5,514 bases of DNA from Deltaproteobacteria bacterium (GCA_003105225.1 PQAK01000073.1:1-5514), one strand, 5' to 3'; shown: positions 1-5,397, counted from the first letter of the stretch. Translations and numbers: made by a program. The notes: generated from the sequence alone by a model not told the origin.

Positions 1-240
1 GAGCATCATCGGGTAGATCATCAGCCAGATCAGGACGGCGATCGGGATGTTGATCTGGCTCCCCTCGCCGAATTCCAGGGAACGGATGGCGTTGACCGCC
101 TCCGGGAACGCCTTGCCCAGGACGATCCCGACCCCCATGCACAGCGCCACCCAGAGGGTCAAATACCGCTCGAAGAGGTTGAGGGATTTCGCTTTCCTCC
201 TGGTTTCTGCGACGACGATTCCGGCATCGGAGCGGTTCAA
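1..240 (-). CDS. acr3: ACR3-type arsenite efflux permease, N-terminal part (truncated by window edge)
   Basis: The reverse strand reads as the N-terminus of an ACR3 (BASS superfamily) arsenite efflux permease, an inner-membrane carrier that extrudes As(III). After a polar leader of about 23 residues comes FERYLTLWVALCMGVGIVLG, the usual ACR3 opening and first membrane helix, then a loop with FPEAVNAI, then INIPIAVLIWLMIYPMML, the start of the second helix and its Pro-containing motif. About 80 codons are visible and the rest lies beyond position 1. The start is uncertain. No ATG is in frame before the upstream stop near 291, and TTG at 240 is the best candidate, with a weak purine-rich AGAGAAG just before it. 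The gene is divergent from arsR and shares its operator region, so ArsR control is likely. The family call is firm; the exact start is not. Confidence 0.85.
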   Translation of the reverse strand, partial: MNRSDAGIVVAETRRKAKSLNLFERYLTLWVALCMGVGIVLGKAFPEAVNAIRSLEFGEGSQINIPIAVLIWLMIYPMML

Positions 241-258
241 TGGCTTCTCTATCGTGTA

Positions 259-287
259 TTGAAATGGATACGGGGGTATGGTAATTT
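259..287 (+). promoter_or_regulatory. Candidate promoter of arsR
   Basis: TTGAAA (259-264, five of six -35 consensus bases) is followed by a 17-nt spacer and TAATTT (282-287), a weak -10. The dyad operator begins at the end of this -10, so repressor binding would occlude it. The spacing is good but the -10 is poor, so this is tentative. Confidence 0.35.
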
Positions 288-307
288 CTCATATAGCCAA
301 TTGTCAA
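278..307 (-). promoter_or_regulatory. Candidate sigma-70 promoter for acr3
   Basis: On the reverse strand a perfect TTGACA (-35) lies at 307-302. It is followed by an 18-nt spacer and TACCAT (-10, four of six consensus bases) at 283-278. The -35 box sits inside the arsR/acr3 dyad operator, so a bound repressor would block it. Transcription would start near 271, about 30 nt before the proposed TTG start. This is inferred from box matches only. Confidence 0.45.
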
Positions 308-314
308 TATGAGA
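287..314. promoter_or_regulatory. ArsR-type dyad operator between acr3 and arsR
   Basis: TCTCATAT at 287-294 and ATATGAGA at 307-314 form a perfect 8-bp inverted repeat. The 12-bp interior is centred on CAATTG (298-303), so 12 of 14 base positions per half obey the dyad, with the centre between 300 and 301. A long AT-rich dyad in the gap between arsR and a divergent efflux gene is the usual layout of ArsR autoregulation. It overlaps the -35 box of the leftward promoter and ends at the arsR ribosome binding site. Binding by this ArsR is inferred. Confidence 0.7.
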
Positions 315-322
315 GGTGCGGC

Positions 323-754
323 ATGTCGATTCGGGATTATGAACAGGCCATGAAATCCGTCGCCGACCCGACCCGGATGCGGATCCTGAAACTCCTCGAG
401 GGCGGCGAGATGTGTGTCTGCCAACTGATCGCCGTCATTGAGCTCAAACAATCCACCATATCCAGGCATCTCCTTCTCCTGAAGAGGGCGGGATTGGTCA
501 AGGAACGAAAGGACGGGAAATGGGTGCATTATTCCCTGGACGGATCGAATTCCTCTCGTTATGCGCGGAAGATGCTCCAAAACCTCAAGGGATGGCTCAA
601 TGACGACAGGATCGTGAAAAAAGATCGAATACGGGAAAAGATTGCAAGGGATGCCGGTCCCAGGGAGATCTGCGAAAGGGGAATGACGCTTCCAATGCGG
701 CGCACGGCAACGTGCTGCCCGGCACCGCGGAAAGAAGCAGTCGGCACAAGATAA
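323..754 (+). CDS. arsR: ArsR/SmtB-family arsenic-responsive repressor
   Basis: This encodes a winged-helix repressor of 143 residues that would release its operator when it binds As(III). The N-terminal segment around VADPTRMRILKLL (13-25) is typical of ArsR proteins. The metalloid site is visible as EMCVCQL (29-35), with C31 and C33 matching the CxC of ELCVCDL-type ArsRs. The recognition helix is KQSTISRHLLLLKRAGLV, followed by the beta wing KERKDGKWVHYSL. The C-terminal tail is longer than the classical core and has C117 plus the pair C131-C132, which could supply additional thiols. I chose ATG 323 over ATG 278 because GAGAGG (311-316) sits six bases upstream and because a 278 start would put the operator inside the coding region. 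It is the first gene of a rightward unit and divergent from acr3. Confidence 0.92.
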   Translation: MSIRDYEQAMKSVADPTRMRILKLLEGGEMCVCQLIAVIELKQSTISRHLLLLKRAGLVKERKDGKWVHYSLDGSNSSRYARKMLQNLKGWLNDDRIVKKDRIREKIARDAGPREICERGMTLPMRRTATCCPAPRKEAVGTR

Positions 755-769
755 CTTGGGGAGGAATAC

Positions 770-892
770 GTGGAAATCGCCATCGATGGCCAGGTGAAAA
801 TCTCCGGCAAGGTGCCGACCGTTGACGAGGTGAAGTCGCTCCTCGCACGGGCCCGGCAAGATCGGCCGGGAAAGGACGATGGAAGAGCATGA
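770..892 (+). CDS. Small protein of 40 residues between arsR and the permease
   Basis: I do not recognise this gene. A GTG at 770 has a strong ribosome binding site, GGGGAGG (758-764), five bases upstream. The frame reads 40 codons and its stop TGA (890-892) overlaps the permease ATG (889-891) as ATGA, a classical translational-coupling arrangement. The product begins MEIAIDGQVKISGKVPTVDE (GTG read as Met) and continues with a short amphipathic helix VKSLLARARQ and a basic, polar tail. It has no cysteine, no signal peptide and no membrane segment. The first half could form two short beta strands. It might be a genuine small protein or a leader that tunes permease translation. It is 15 bases downstream of arsR and presumably co-transcribed. 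The expression signals are good, but conservation is untested. Confidence 0.55.
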   Translation: MEIAIDGQVKISGKVPTVDEVKSLLARARQDRPGKDDGRA

Positions 893-2022
893 GCGGATGT
901 TGTGATACCAAGTCCGCAGGGAAGTCTGCGGGGGTGGCGGATCCCCAGGGTGGGGCGGGTCCCGCAGGAGCGGCGGTTTCACGTACGGATGTCGATTCCC
1001 GGGCCGCAGCCAGGTATTTCGGCGCAGGATTCTTCGCTCTAGGCATCTGGTGGCTGGTCTACCGGTCCTTGCCGGAGTTTTCCAGGTGGTTCACCTTCTC
1101 CCTGGTGGGGCTGGCGCCGGGGAACCGTCTAAGCTCCGCCGTCGAGTTCTTCGTCTTCGACGGACCCAAGGTCCTTCTGTTGCTGACCCTCGTCGTATTC
1201 GCGGTCGGCGTGGTCCGATCGTACTTCACTCCGGCGCGGGCCCGCCGTATCCTGGCCGGGAAAAGGGAGTCCGCGGGAAACGTCCTGGCCTCCCTGCTTG
1301 GAATCGTCACGCCCTTCTGCTCCTGCTCCGCAGTGCCGCTGTTCATCGGATTTGTGACCTCCGGCGTACCTTTAGGGGTTACGTTTTCCTTCCTCGTTTC
1401 CGCTCCGATGATCAATGAGGTTGCGCTGGTCCTCCTCTACGGTCTGTTCGGCTGGAAGGTCGCCGCCATCTACGCGGGGACGGGCCTGGCGATCGCCATG
1501 GTCTCCGGCTGGACGATCGGCCGCCTGGGAATGGAGCGACATGTCGAGGCATGGATCTATGCGGCCCCCGCCGGCGTCGGAGGCGGCGGCGAAGCCCCGG
1601 ACCTTTCCTGGCGGCAACGGATCGATTACGGACGTGACGCCGTCCGGGACATCGTCGGGAAGGTGTGGCCGTGGGTCCTGGCGGGGATCGCCGTGGGCGC
1701 TGTCATCCACGGATACGTCCCGGAGAATTTCATGGCCGGCATCATGGGAACCGGTGCGTGGTGGTCGGTGCCCCTGGCCGTGGTGCTGGGGATTCCCATG
1801 TATTCCAATGCCGCCGGGATCCTTCCCGTCGTGCAGGCGCTCCTTGGCAAAGGGGCGGCCCTTGGGACGGTGCTTGCATTCATGATGTCGGTTATCGGCC
1901 TCTCCCTGCCCGAGATGATTATCCTCCGCAAGGTTCTCAAGGTCCGCCTGATCGCAACCTTCGCGGGGGTCGTCGGGGCGGGGATCCTCATCGTCGGCTA
2001 CCTGTTCAACGCCCTGTTGTGA
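889..2022 (+). CDS. arsP: ArsP-type permease (DUF318/PF03773 family), probable organoarsenical efflux
   Basis: This is an integral membrane permease of 377 residues. The diagnostic motif is TPFCSCSAVPLFIGF (141-155), with C144 and C146, followed by SAPMINEVALVLL (171-183); both are hallmarks of the ArsP/DUF318 permeases. Hydrophobic stretches include about 44-58, 93-110, 131-155, 178-210 and several near the C-terminus, giving roughly eight helices. Characterised ArsP proteins export trivalent methylated and aromatic arsenicals. The arsM gene downstream fits that role, because ArsM would make the methylated substrate. Other family members have different or unknown substrates, so this assignment rests on context. 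A Gly/Ala-rich cytosolic-looking N-terminal leader of about 40 residues carries a Cys pair (C4-C5). The ATG at 889 overlaps the stop of the preceding small frame. The gene lies in the arsR unit, so arsenic induction is likely. Confidence 0.87.
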   Translation: MSGCCDTKSAGKSAGVADPQGGAGPAGAAVSRTDVDSRAAARYFGAGFFALGIWWLVYRSLPEFSRWFTFSLVGLAPGNRLSSAVEFFVFDGPKVLLLLTLVVFAVGVVRSYFTPARARRILAGKRESAGNVLASLLGIVTPFCSCSAVPLFIGFVTSGVPLGVTFSFLVSAPMINEVALVLLYGLFGWKVAAIYAGTGLAIAMVSGWTIGRLGMERHVEAWIYAAPAGVGGGGEAPDLSWRQRIDYGRDAVRDIVGKVWPWVLAGIAVGAVIHGYVPENFMAGIMGTGAWWSVPLAVVLGIPMYSNAAGILPVVQALLGKGAALGTVLAFMMSVIGLSLPEMIILRKVLKVRLIATFAGVVGAGILIVGYLFNALL

Positions 2023-2065
2023 GGGTGCAGGGAGCTCCCTTCCCGGGGGGACCTCGGCATGGATA

Positions 2066-2094
2066 TTGACAAGAGATCTGTACAGGGGTATATT
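2066..2094 (+). promoter_or_regulatory. Strong sigma-70-like promoter of the abrB-like/arsM unit
   Basis: A perfect TTGACA at 2066-2071, a 17-nt spacer and TATATT at 2089-2094 (five of six consensus bases) form a near-ideal promoter. Transcription would start near 2101, giving a leader of about 60 nt. The -10 element runs directly into a palindrome, so a repressor bound there would block polymerase. This means arsM can be transcribed independently of the arsR-arsP unit. Confidence 0.75.
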
Positions 2095-2141
2095 TCAGCA
2101 TATGCTGAATTGTCAGCATATACGATATATCTTGATATGAG
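2094..2141. promoter_or_regulatory. Stacked inverted repeats, probable repressor operator for the arsM unit
   Basis: Three overlapping symmetric elements lie just after the -10 box. First, a perfect 16-bp palindrome TTCAGCATATGCTGAA at 2094-2109. Second, a perfect 9-bp inverted repeat with arms ATATGCTGA (2100-2108) and TCAGCATAT (2113-2121) around ATTG. Third, ATATC and GATAT (2127-2131 and 2134-2138) around TT. The block shares CATAT-N4-AATTGTCA with the acr3/arsR operator (290-306 there, 2099-2115 here), and ATATGAG recurs before the ribosome binding site in both places. Control by the same ArsR is the simplest reading; the AbrB-type protein it precedes is an alternative regulator. Confidence 0.6.
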
Positions 2142-2159
2142 GGAGGAGAAGGGGCCGAG

Positions 2160-2438
2160 ATGAAAAAAAAGCCGAATGAACCGTCCTGCTGCGCGCCGGG
2201 CGGTTTCGGGAGCTGCAAGGTGGATTCCCTGGTTTCGGTGGATGACCGGGGGCAGATGGTCCTCCCCAAGGAGCTCCGGGACAAGGCGGGCATCAAGGGG
2301 GGAGACAAGCTCGCCGTGATCACTTGGGAGAAGGAGGGGAAGGTGTGCTGCCTCTCGCTGATCAAGGCCGAGGAGTTCGGCGGGATGATTAAAGGGCTGC
2401 TCGGGCCGTTGATGGGCGATGTGCTCAAAAACCTCTGA
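2160..2438 (+). CDS. Cys-rich AbrB/MazE/SpoVT-type swapped-hairpin protein, resembling HgcAB-associated proteins
   Basis: This is a 92-residue protein with an AbrB-like swapped-hairpin domain at about 23-70. SLVSVDDRGQMVLPKELRDK (23-42) is the DNA-binding loop-hinge segment, and AGIKGGDKLAVI (43-54) completes the fold. A Cys-rich N-terminal extension (C10, C11, C19) and a second pair, C63-C64, within KVCCLSLIK set it apart from plain AbrB or antitoxin proteins. From memory, this pattern (N-terminal cysteines, RGQMVLP, VCC-SLIK, a C-terminal LGPLM helix) resembles proteins named HgcAB-associated, which are also found beside arsM genes. The cysteines suggest metalloid or redox sensing, or a chaperone role for ArsM; this is inference. 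The start is ATG 2160, preceded by GGGAGGAG (2141-2148). It is 13 bases upstream of arsM and surely co-transcribed. No toxin gene adjoins it. Confidence 0.8.
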   Translation: MKKKPNEPSCCAPGGFGSCKVDSLVSVDDRGQMVLPKELRDKAGIKGGDKLAVITWEKEGKVCCLSLIKAEEFGGMIKGLLGPLMGDVLKNL

Positions 2439-2451
2439 AGGAGATAACGAG

Positions 2452-3279
2452 ATGAAAACCGAGGATACCCGTAAATACGTGAGAGATCGATACGCCGGCA
2501 TCGCGAAACGGGGGGGGACCTGCTGCGGCCCGTCCGCATGCTGCGGCAGCACCGACCCTGCAGAAGAAGCGAGCAAGAGGATCGGCTATTCGGCGGAGGA
2601 ACTGGACGGGGTCCCTGATGGGGCCAACCTGGGCCTTGGCTGCGGCAATCCTATCGCCCTCGCCTCCCTCAAGGAGGGAGAGACGGTCCTGGACCTGGGC
2701 GCGGGGGCGGGATTCGACTGCTTCCTGGCGGCCCGGCAGGTCGGCCCGTCGGGGCGCGTGATCGGCGTCGACATGACCCCGGAAATGGTCGATAAGGCAC
2801 GAAAGAACGCACGGAAGGGTGGCTATGGGAACGTCGAATTCCGGCTTGGGGAGATCGAGAACCTGCCGGTGGGCGACAGCTCCGTGGACGCTGTCATTTC
2901 CAACTGCGTCATCAATCTCTCCACCGCCAAAGAGAAGGTCTTTGCCGAGGCGTACCGGGTACTGAAACCGGGCGGAAGGGTCATGATCTCCGACCTCGTG
3001 CTCTCTCGGGATCTCCCGGAGCCCGTCGCCCGATCCCTTGCCGCATACGCCGGGTGCATCGCGGGGACCGTCCATAAGGACGAATACCTCCGGCTCATGG
3101 AAGAAGCGGGATTCCGGGAGTTGCGGGTCGTCCAGGAAAGCCGGTTCGAGTTTTCGATGAACGAGGCGGATGCCGACGCCCGGAGCGTCGCCGGGAGTTT
3201 CAACATCCCCTTGGAAATGTTGCGCGAAGCGGAGGGGGCGGTACGGAGCGTGTGCGTCTCCGGCTTGAAACCTGCGTAG
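2452..3279 (+). CDS. arsM: Arsenite S-adenosylmethionine methyltransferase
   Basis: This is a cytosolic methyltransferase of 275 residues that transfers methyl groups from S-adenosylmethionine to As(III), giving methylated and finally volatile arsenicals. The SAM-binding motif I is DLGAGAGFD (81-89), with the acidic residue after strand 2 in GVDMT (105-109). The cysteines known to be needed for As(III) binding and methylation in ArsM enzymes are present: C64 in NLGLGCGNP, C152 in SNCVINL and C202 in YAGCIAGT. An additional N-terminal cluster, TCCGPSACCG (23-32), provides four more thiols. The C-terminal half carries the typical ArsM region after the methyltransferase core. ATG 2452 is chosen because AAGGAG (2438-2443) lies eight bases upstream; an in-frame ATG at 2419 falls inside the previous gene and lacks this signal. 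The gene is last in its unit and convergent with the GTPase gene. Confidence 0.95.
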   Translation: MKTEDTRKYVRDRYAGIAKRGGTCCGPSACCGSTDPAEEASKRIGYSAEELDGVPDGANLGLGCGNPIALASLKEGETVLDLGAGAGFDCFLAARQVGPSGRVIGVDMTPEMVDKARKNARKGGYGNVEFRLGEIENLPVGDSSVDAVISNCVINLSTAKEKVFAEAYRVLKPGGRVMISDLVLSRDLPEPVARSLAAYAGCIAGTVHKDEYLRLMEEAGFRELRVVQESRFEFSMNEADADARSVAGSFNIPLEMLREAEGAVRSVCVSGLKPA

Positions 3280-3345
3280 AGATGTCGCCGGAAGCATGGT
3301 CCTGGCGTCATCGAGCGGCGGCGCCGGCGGAGACGTATCTTCGCA

Positions 3346-5004
3346 TCAGGATACATCGGATTCCAGCATATCGAGCCGGGCAAGCGCTTTTTCGATGTCC
3401 GTCCGCCGGTCCTCTGCGCCTTCGACAAGACCGTGGATCGTGGCGAGCTCGTCCTGCATGAACCCGGTGGATTGCCGCGCCAAGGCGAGGATCGACCGAT
3501 TCACGGCATCCGCCCATTGGGATGCAAGCCGGGAAAGGTTTTTCTCCACCTCCCAGCGGACCTGTTTCCGGAAGCGGCGGAGCACGAAGGGTCGGAACAG
3601 GATCATCGGAATGAGAAACCAGAGCAGGTCGATTTGCGTGTCGAAGGTCTTCCCCACCCGGACGTCGGGACGCGCAGGTTCCTCGATCTCCGCATGGAAC
3701 TGCGCCCCGGTGAACGTGATTCCGAGAGCGCGTTCGATCTCCTTCGCCAGCCGGTCCTGGAAGGCGCGGACCGACCGCTGGAAGCTCGATTGCGCCGTTT
3801 CGAGAAACCCCGCCAGGTACGATTCGCCGTAGTACGAGACCGCCGCGAGTTCTTCCTCGAGCGCCCCGTGCAGCCAGTCCCGGAAGGTTTCGGTGACCTT
3901 CGCGAGGTTCCCCGTCCATCCCTTCTCGGTCTCCCGGAGTCGGTCGTTCATCCGGGATCGGATCTGCCGATGATAGGAATGGAAGCGCTCCCCGGCAACC
4001 GTCCGCACCTGGGATTCCAGGTCACGGACCTGCAGCACGATTTCGTGCTGGACGGAGGCCACGTCCCGATCTTCCCGCGCCAGGACCTTCCGGAGATCCT
4101 CCCGTGCCTTCCCTGCCGCCTCGGCGGCATGCAGGGCCAGCACGAGGTACTGCCGGCATCCGCCGACGAGGAACCGGATCTTATGGATGACGATCTCCTC
4201 GAAGGTCTCGGCGCGCCGCCGGATGATGCGGCGGAAGAGGTGGTCCTGAACCGCGGCGCGAAAGGACTCGAAACCGGGGCGGTTGGAAAATGCGAGGATC
4301 GGTACGTCCTTTCCTGTATGCGAAAGGACCTGCTGCTTCGTGAACTCCACGACCGCGTTCAGCTGGCCCTCGGATACGAGATCCGCTTTTGTAAGCAGGA
4401 TCGCCGTCTCCGGGGTGTGCCGGAATACTTCCACGAGCAGGTTCAGATCTTGTTCGGACAGGGGATGGTTGACGCTCACGGCGACGAGCACTCCGCCGAC
4501 CCGGGGGAGCCAGTCCATGGATACCTTCGTGTTGTGGGCGAACACGCTTCCCAGCCCCGGCGTGTCCACAAACCGCGTTCCTTTGAAATCCTCCAGGGCG
4601 GGGAGCTCCACGTCCACGATCGACACTGCCTTTACGTTGCCCGGGTTCCGCTGCTCCGTCACGAATTCGGAAAGGTCTTCCAGCGCGATCTCCTCGAGGC
4701 CGCCCGCCAGGTGCCGCACGAGAACCTGCTCCGTCGTTCCGTGCCCGATCCGCGTGATCACGGCCGTGGCGGGCAGCACGTTTACAGGAAGCACGTCCTT
4801 TCCTATGAGGCCGTTCAGGAACGAGCTCTTCCCGGCCTTGAACTGGCCGAGAACGGCGACATCCACCACGCCGTGGTCCCGCAGGACCTCCTCCCCGGCC
4901 TTGAGCTGGGGAAGGAGGGAATCCAAATGAAACTGCCGGCAGATCCGTTCCAGGCGTTCGATCACCACTTGACGGGATACCGCATTCAACGTCGAGGCCT
5001 CCAT
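3346..5004 (-). CDS. Bacterial dynamin-like GTPase with C-terminal membrane segment, under a fluoride-type riboswitch
   Basis: This is a 552-residue dynamin-family GTPase (PF00350-like). The G1/Walker A motif is GQFKAGKSS (53-61), the G2 threonine is likely T80 in PATAVITRI, G3 is DTPGLGS (147-153) and G4 is TKAD (205-208). About 200 residues of mostly charged helix follow, with heptad-like stretches, as in the stalk of dynamins. One strongly hydrophobic segment, IDLLWFLIPMILFRPFVL (458-475), flanked by RRFRK, resembles the membrane paddle of bacterial dynamin-like proteins. A final helical stretch of 77 residues returns to the stalk. Family members bind or remodel membranes, for example in membrane-stress repair. 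ATG 5004 is chosen because an in-frame ATG at 5100 lies in the loop of an intrinsic terminator and no other start is in frame between. Ribosome binding is weak (GGGATGAT). It stands alone after a fluoride-type riboswitch. Confidence 0.88.
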   Translation of the reverse strand: MEASTLNAVSRQVVIERLERICRQFHLDSLLPQLKAGEEVLRDHGVVDVAVLGQFKAGKSSFLNGLIGKDVLPVNVLPATAVITRIGHGTTEQVLVRHLAGGLEEIALEDLSEFVTEQRNPGNVKAVSIVDVELPALEDFKGTRFVDTPGLGSVFAHNTKVSMDWLPRVGGVLVAVSVNHPLSEQDLNLLVEVFRHTPETAILLTKADLVSEGQLNAVVEFTKQQVLSHTGKDVPILAFSNRPGFESFRAAVQDHLFRRIIRRRAETFEEIVIHKIRFLVGGCRQYLVLALHAAEAAGKAREDLRKVLAREDRDVASVQHEIVLQVRDLESQVRTVAGERFHSYHRQIRSRMNDRLRETEKGWTGNLAKVTETFRDWLHGALEEELAAVSYYGESYLAGFLETAQSSFQRSVRAFQDRLAKEIERALGITFTGAQFHAEIEEPARPDVRVGKTFDTQIDLLWFLIPMILFRPFVLRRFRKQVRWEVEKNLSRLASQWADAVNRSILALARQSTGFMQDELATIHGLVEGAEDRRTDIEKALARLDMLESDVS

Positions 5005-5074
5005 ACGATCATCCCGGCGACGATCTCCACGATTGCCACCGACACTGCTGCACGGATAAAGACGACGGACGTCG

Positions 5075-5112
5075 AAAAAAAAACTCCCGCGATTTTTCAT
5101 TTATCGCAGGAG
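5075..5112 (-). terminator. Intrinsic terminator forming the riboswitch expression platform
   Basis: On the leftward RNA, CUCCUGCGAU (5112-5103) pairs with AUCGCGGGAG (5093-5084) over ten pairs with one G-U wobble. The loop is nine nucleotides and nine U residues (5083-5075) follow. The first four bases of the 5' arm are also the 3' strand of the aptamer pseudoknot, so the terminator and the ligand-bound fold are mutually exclusive. The expected behaviour is early termination without fluoride and readthrough into the GTPase gene with fluoride. Confidence 0.9.
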
Positions 5113-5160
5113 TCATTAGCCGTCCGATCGACAGGCGGTTTGGGCGAACTCCATCGCCCT
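5103..5160 (-). promoter_or_regulatory. Fluoride riboswitch aptamer (crcB motif), leader of the GTPase gene
   Basis: Read leftward, the RNA matches the fluoride aptamer architecture. P1 is GGGCG (5159-5155) with CGCCC (5146-5142), closing an 8-nt loop AUGGAGUU. The linker AAACC follows. P2 is GCC (5136-5134) with GGC (5121-5119), extended by GUC (5132-5130) with GAC (5124-5122) past one bulged U. The 3' strand UAAUGACUCC follows. Loop GGAGU (5152-5148) pairs perfectly with ACUCC (5113-5109) as the pseudoknot, plus one U-G wobble. The GGGCGAUG opening, CGCCCAAAC and GGCUNAUG segments agree with the Thermotoga petrophila aptamer as I remember it. Fluoride binding stabilises this fold in known members. 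A covariance-model search has not been run. Confidence 0.85.
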
Positions 5161-5176
5161 TATTGATTTTTATCAG

Positions 5177-5204
5177 ACTATCATTGCTTTTCTGCAGATT
5201 TCAA
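5177..5204 (-). promoter_or_regulatory. Candidate promoter for the riboswitch-GTPase transcript
   Basis: On the reverse strand TTGAAA (5204-5199, five of six -35 bases) is followed by a 16-nt spacer and GATAGT (5182-5177, four of six -10 bases). Transcription would begin near 5170, about ten bases before P1 of the aptamer, which is the usual arrangement for a riboswitch leader. GATAAA at 5174-5169 is an alternative -10 without a good -35. Confidence 0.4.
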
Positions 5205-5385
5205 CCGTTCTTCCCAAGGATATTTCCTGGAGGAGATTTTTTTGGTGAAATCCTTGAGCCGGTCGTCAGTTCGATGGATTGCCCCATACGCTGCTGATCC
5301 CCATGCGATTGCATTCCCCAAGGATCGGTGGGGGCAGGCGAATCTTCCGGTTTCACGCAGGAATCTGAAATGCAGTGGGGGAGAC
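5205..5385. other. Intergenic stretch between the riboswitch unit and the exported-protein gene
   Basis: No gene is supported here. Open frames on both strands lack convincing starts. One potential structure is GATCC (5296-5300) pairing with GGATC (5322-5326), enclosing ATGC/GCAT (5303-5306 and 5311-5314). CCCC at 5316-5319 could also pair with GGGG further right. A regulatory leader for the downstream gene is possible, but I recognise no known RNA family. Confidence 0.35.
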
Positions 5386-5397
5386 GGGAGGGGGAAT

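Noticed and set aside
278..322. ATG 278 as the arsR start
   Set aside because: It would place the dyad operator inside the gene and has no properly spaced ribosome binding site, whereas ATG 323 has GAGAGG at six bases and gives a normal ArsR N-terminus.
2029..2040. Perfect palindrome AGGGAGCTCCCT just after arsP as a terminator
   Set aside because: There is no loop-permitting spacer and no T-tract, so it is not a convincing intrinsic terminator. It may be incidental.
2425..3297. Leftward frame of 290 codons opposite arsM
   Set aside because: It is the antisense of a gene with all ArsM catalytic cysteines and the SAM motif, and it has no domain signature of its own.
4986..5045. Nineteen-codon hydrophobic frame starting at GTG 5045 between the terminator and the GTPase
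   Set aside because: The peptide resembles a membrane helix and overlaps the GTPase start, but it has no ribosome binding site and its GTG start is arbitrary. It could be tested, but I cannot support it.
5005..5100. ATG at 5100 as the start of the GTPase (adding 32 residues)
   Set aside because: This ATG lies in the loop of the intrinsic terminator and the next codons encode the terminator arm and U-tract (Phe run). There is no usable ribosome binding site, and the extra residues look non-protein-like.
3433..5166. Long rightward open frame of 577 codons opposite the GTPase gene
   Set aside because: It is the complement of a gene with clear G1, G3 and G4 motifs. The translation is low in complexity, rich in His/Arg/Pro, has no recognisable domain, and also runs through the riboswitch and terminator. 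It is a GC-driven shadow.
5142..5172. Rightward terminator: GGGCGA/TCGCCC hairpin followed by a T-rich stretch
   Set aside because: The hairpin is P1 of the leftward riboswitch, the T-rich stretch is interrupted, and no rightward transcript needs ending here.
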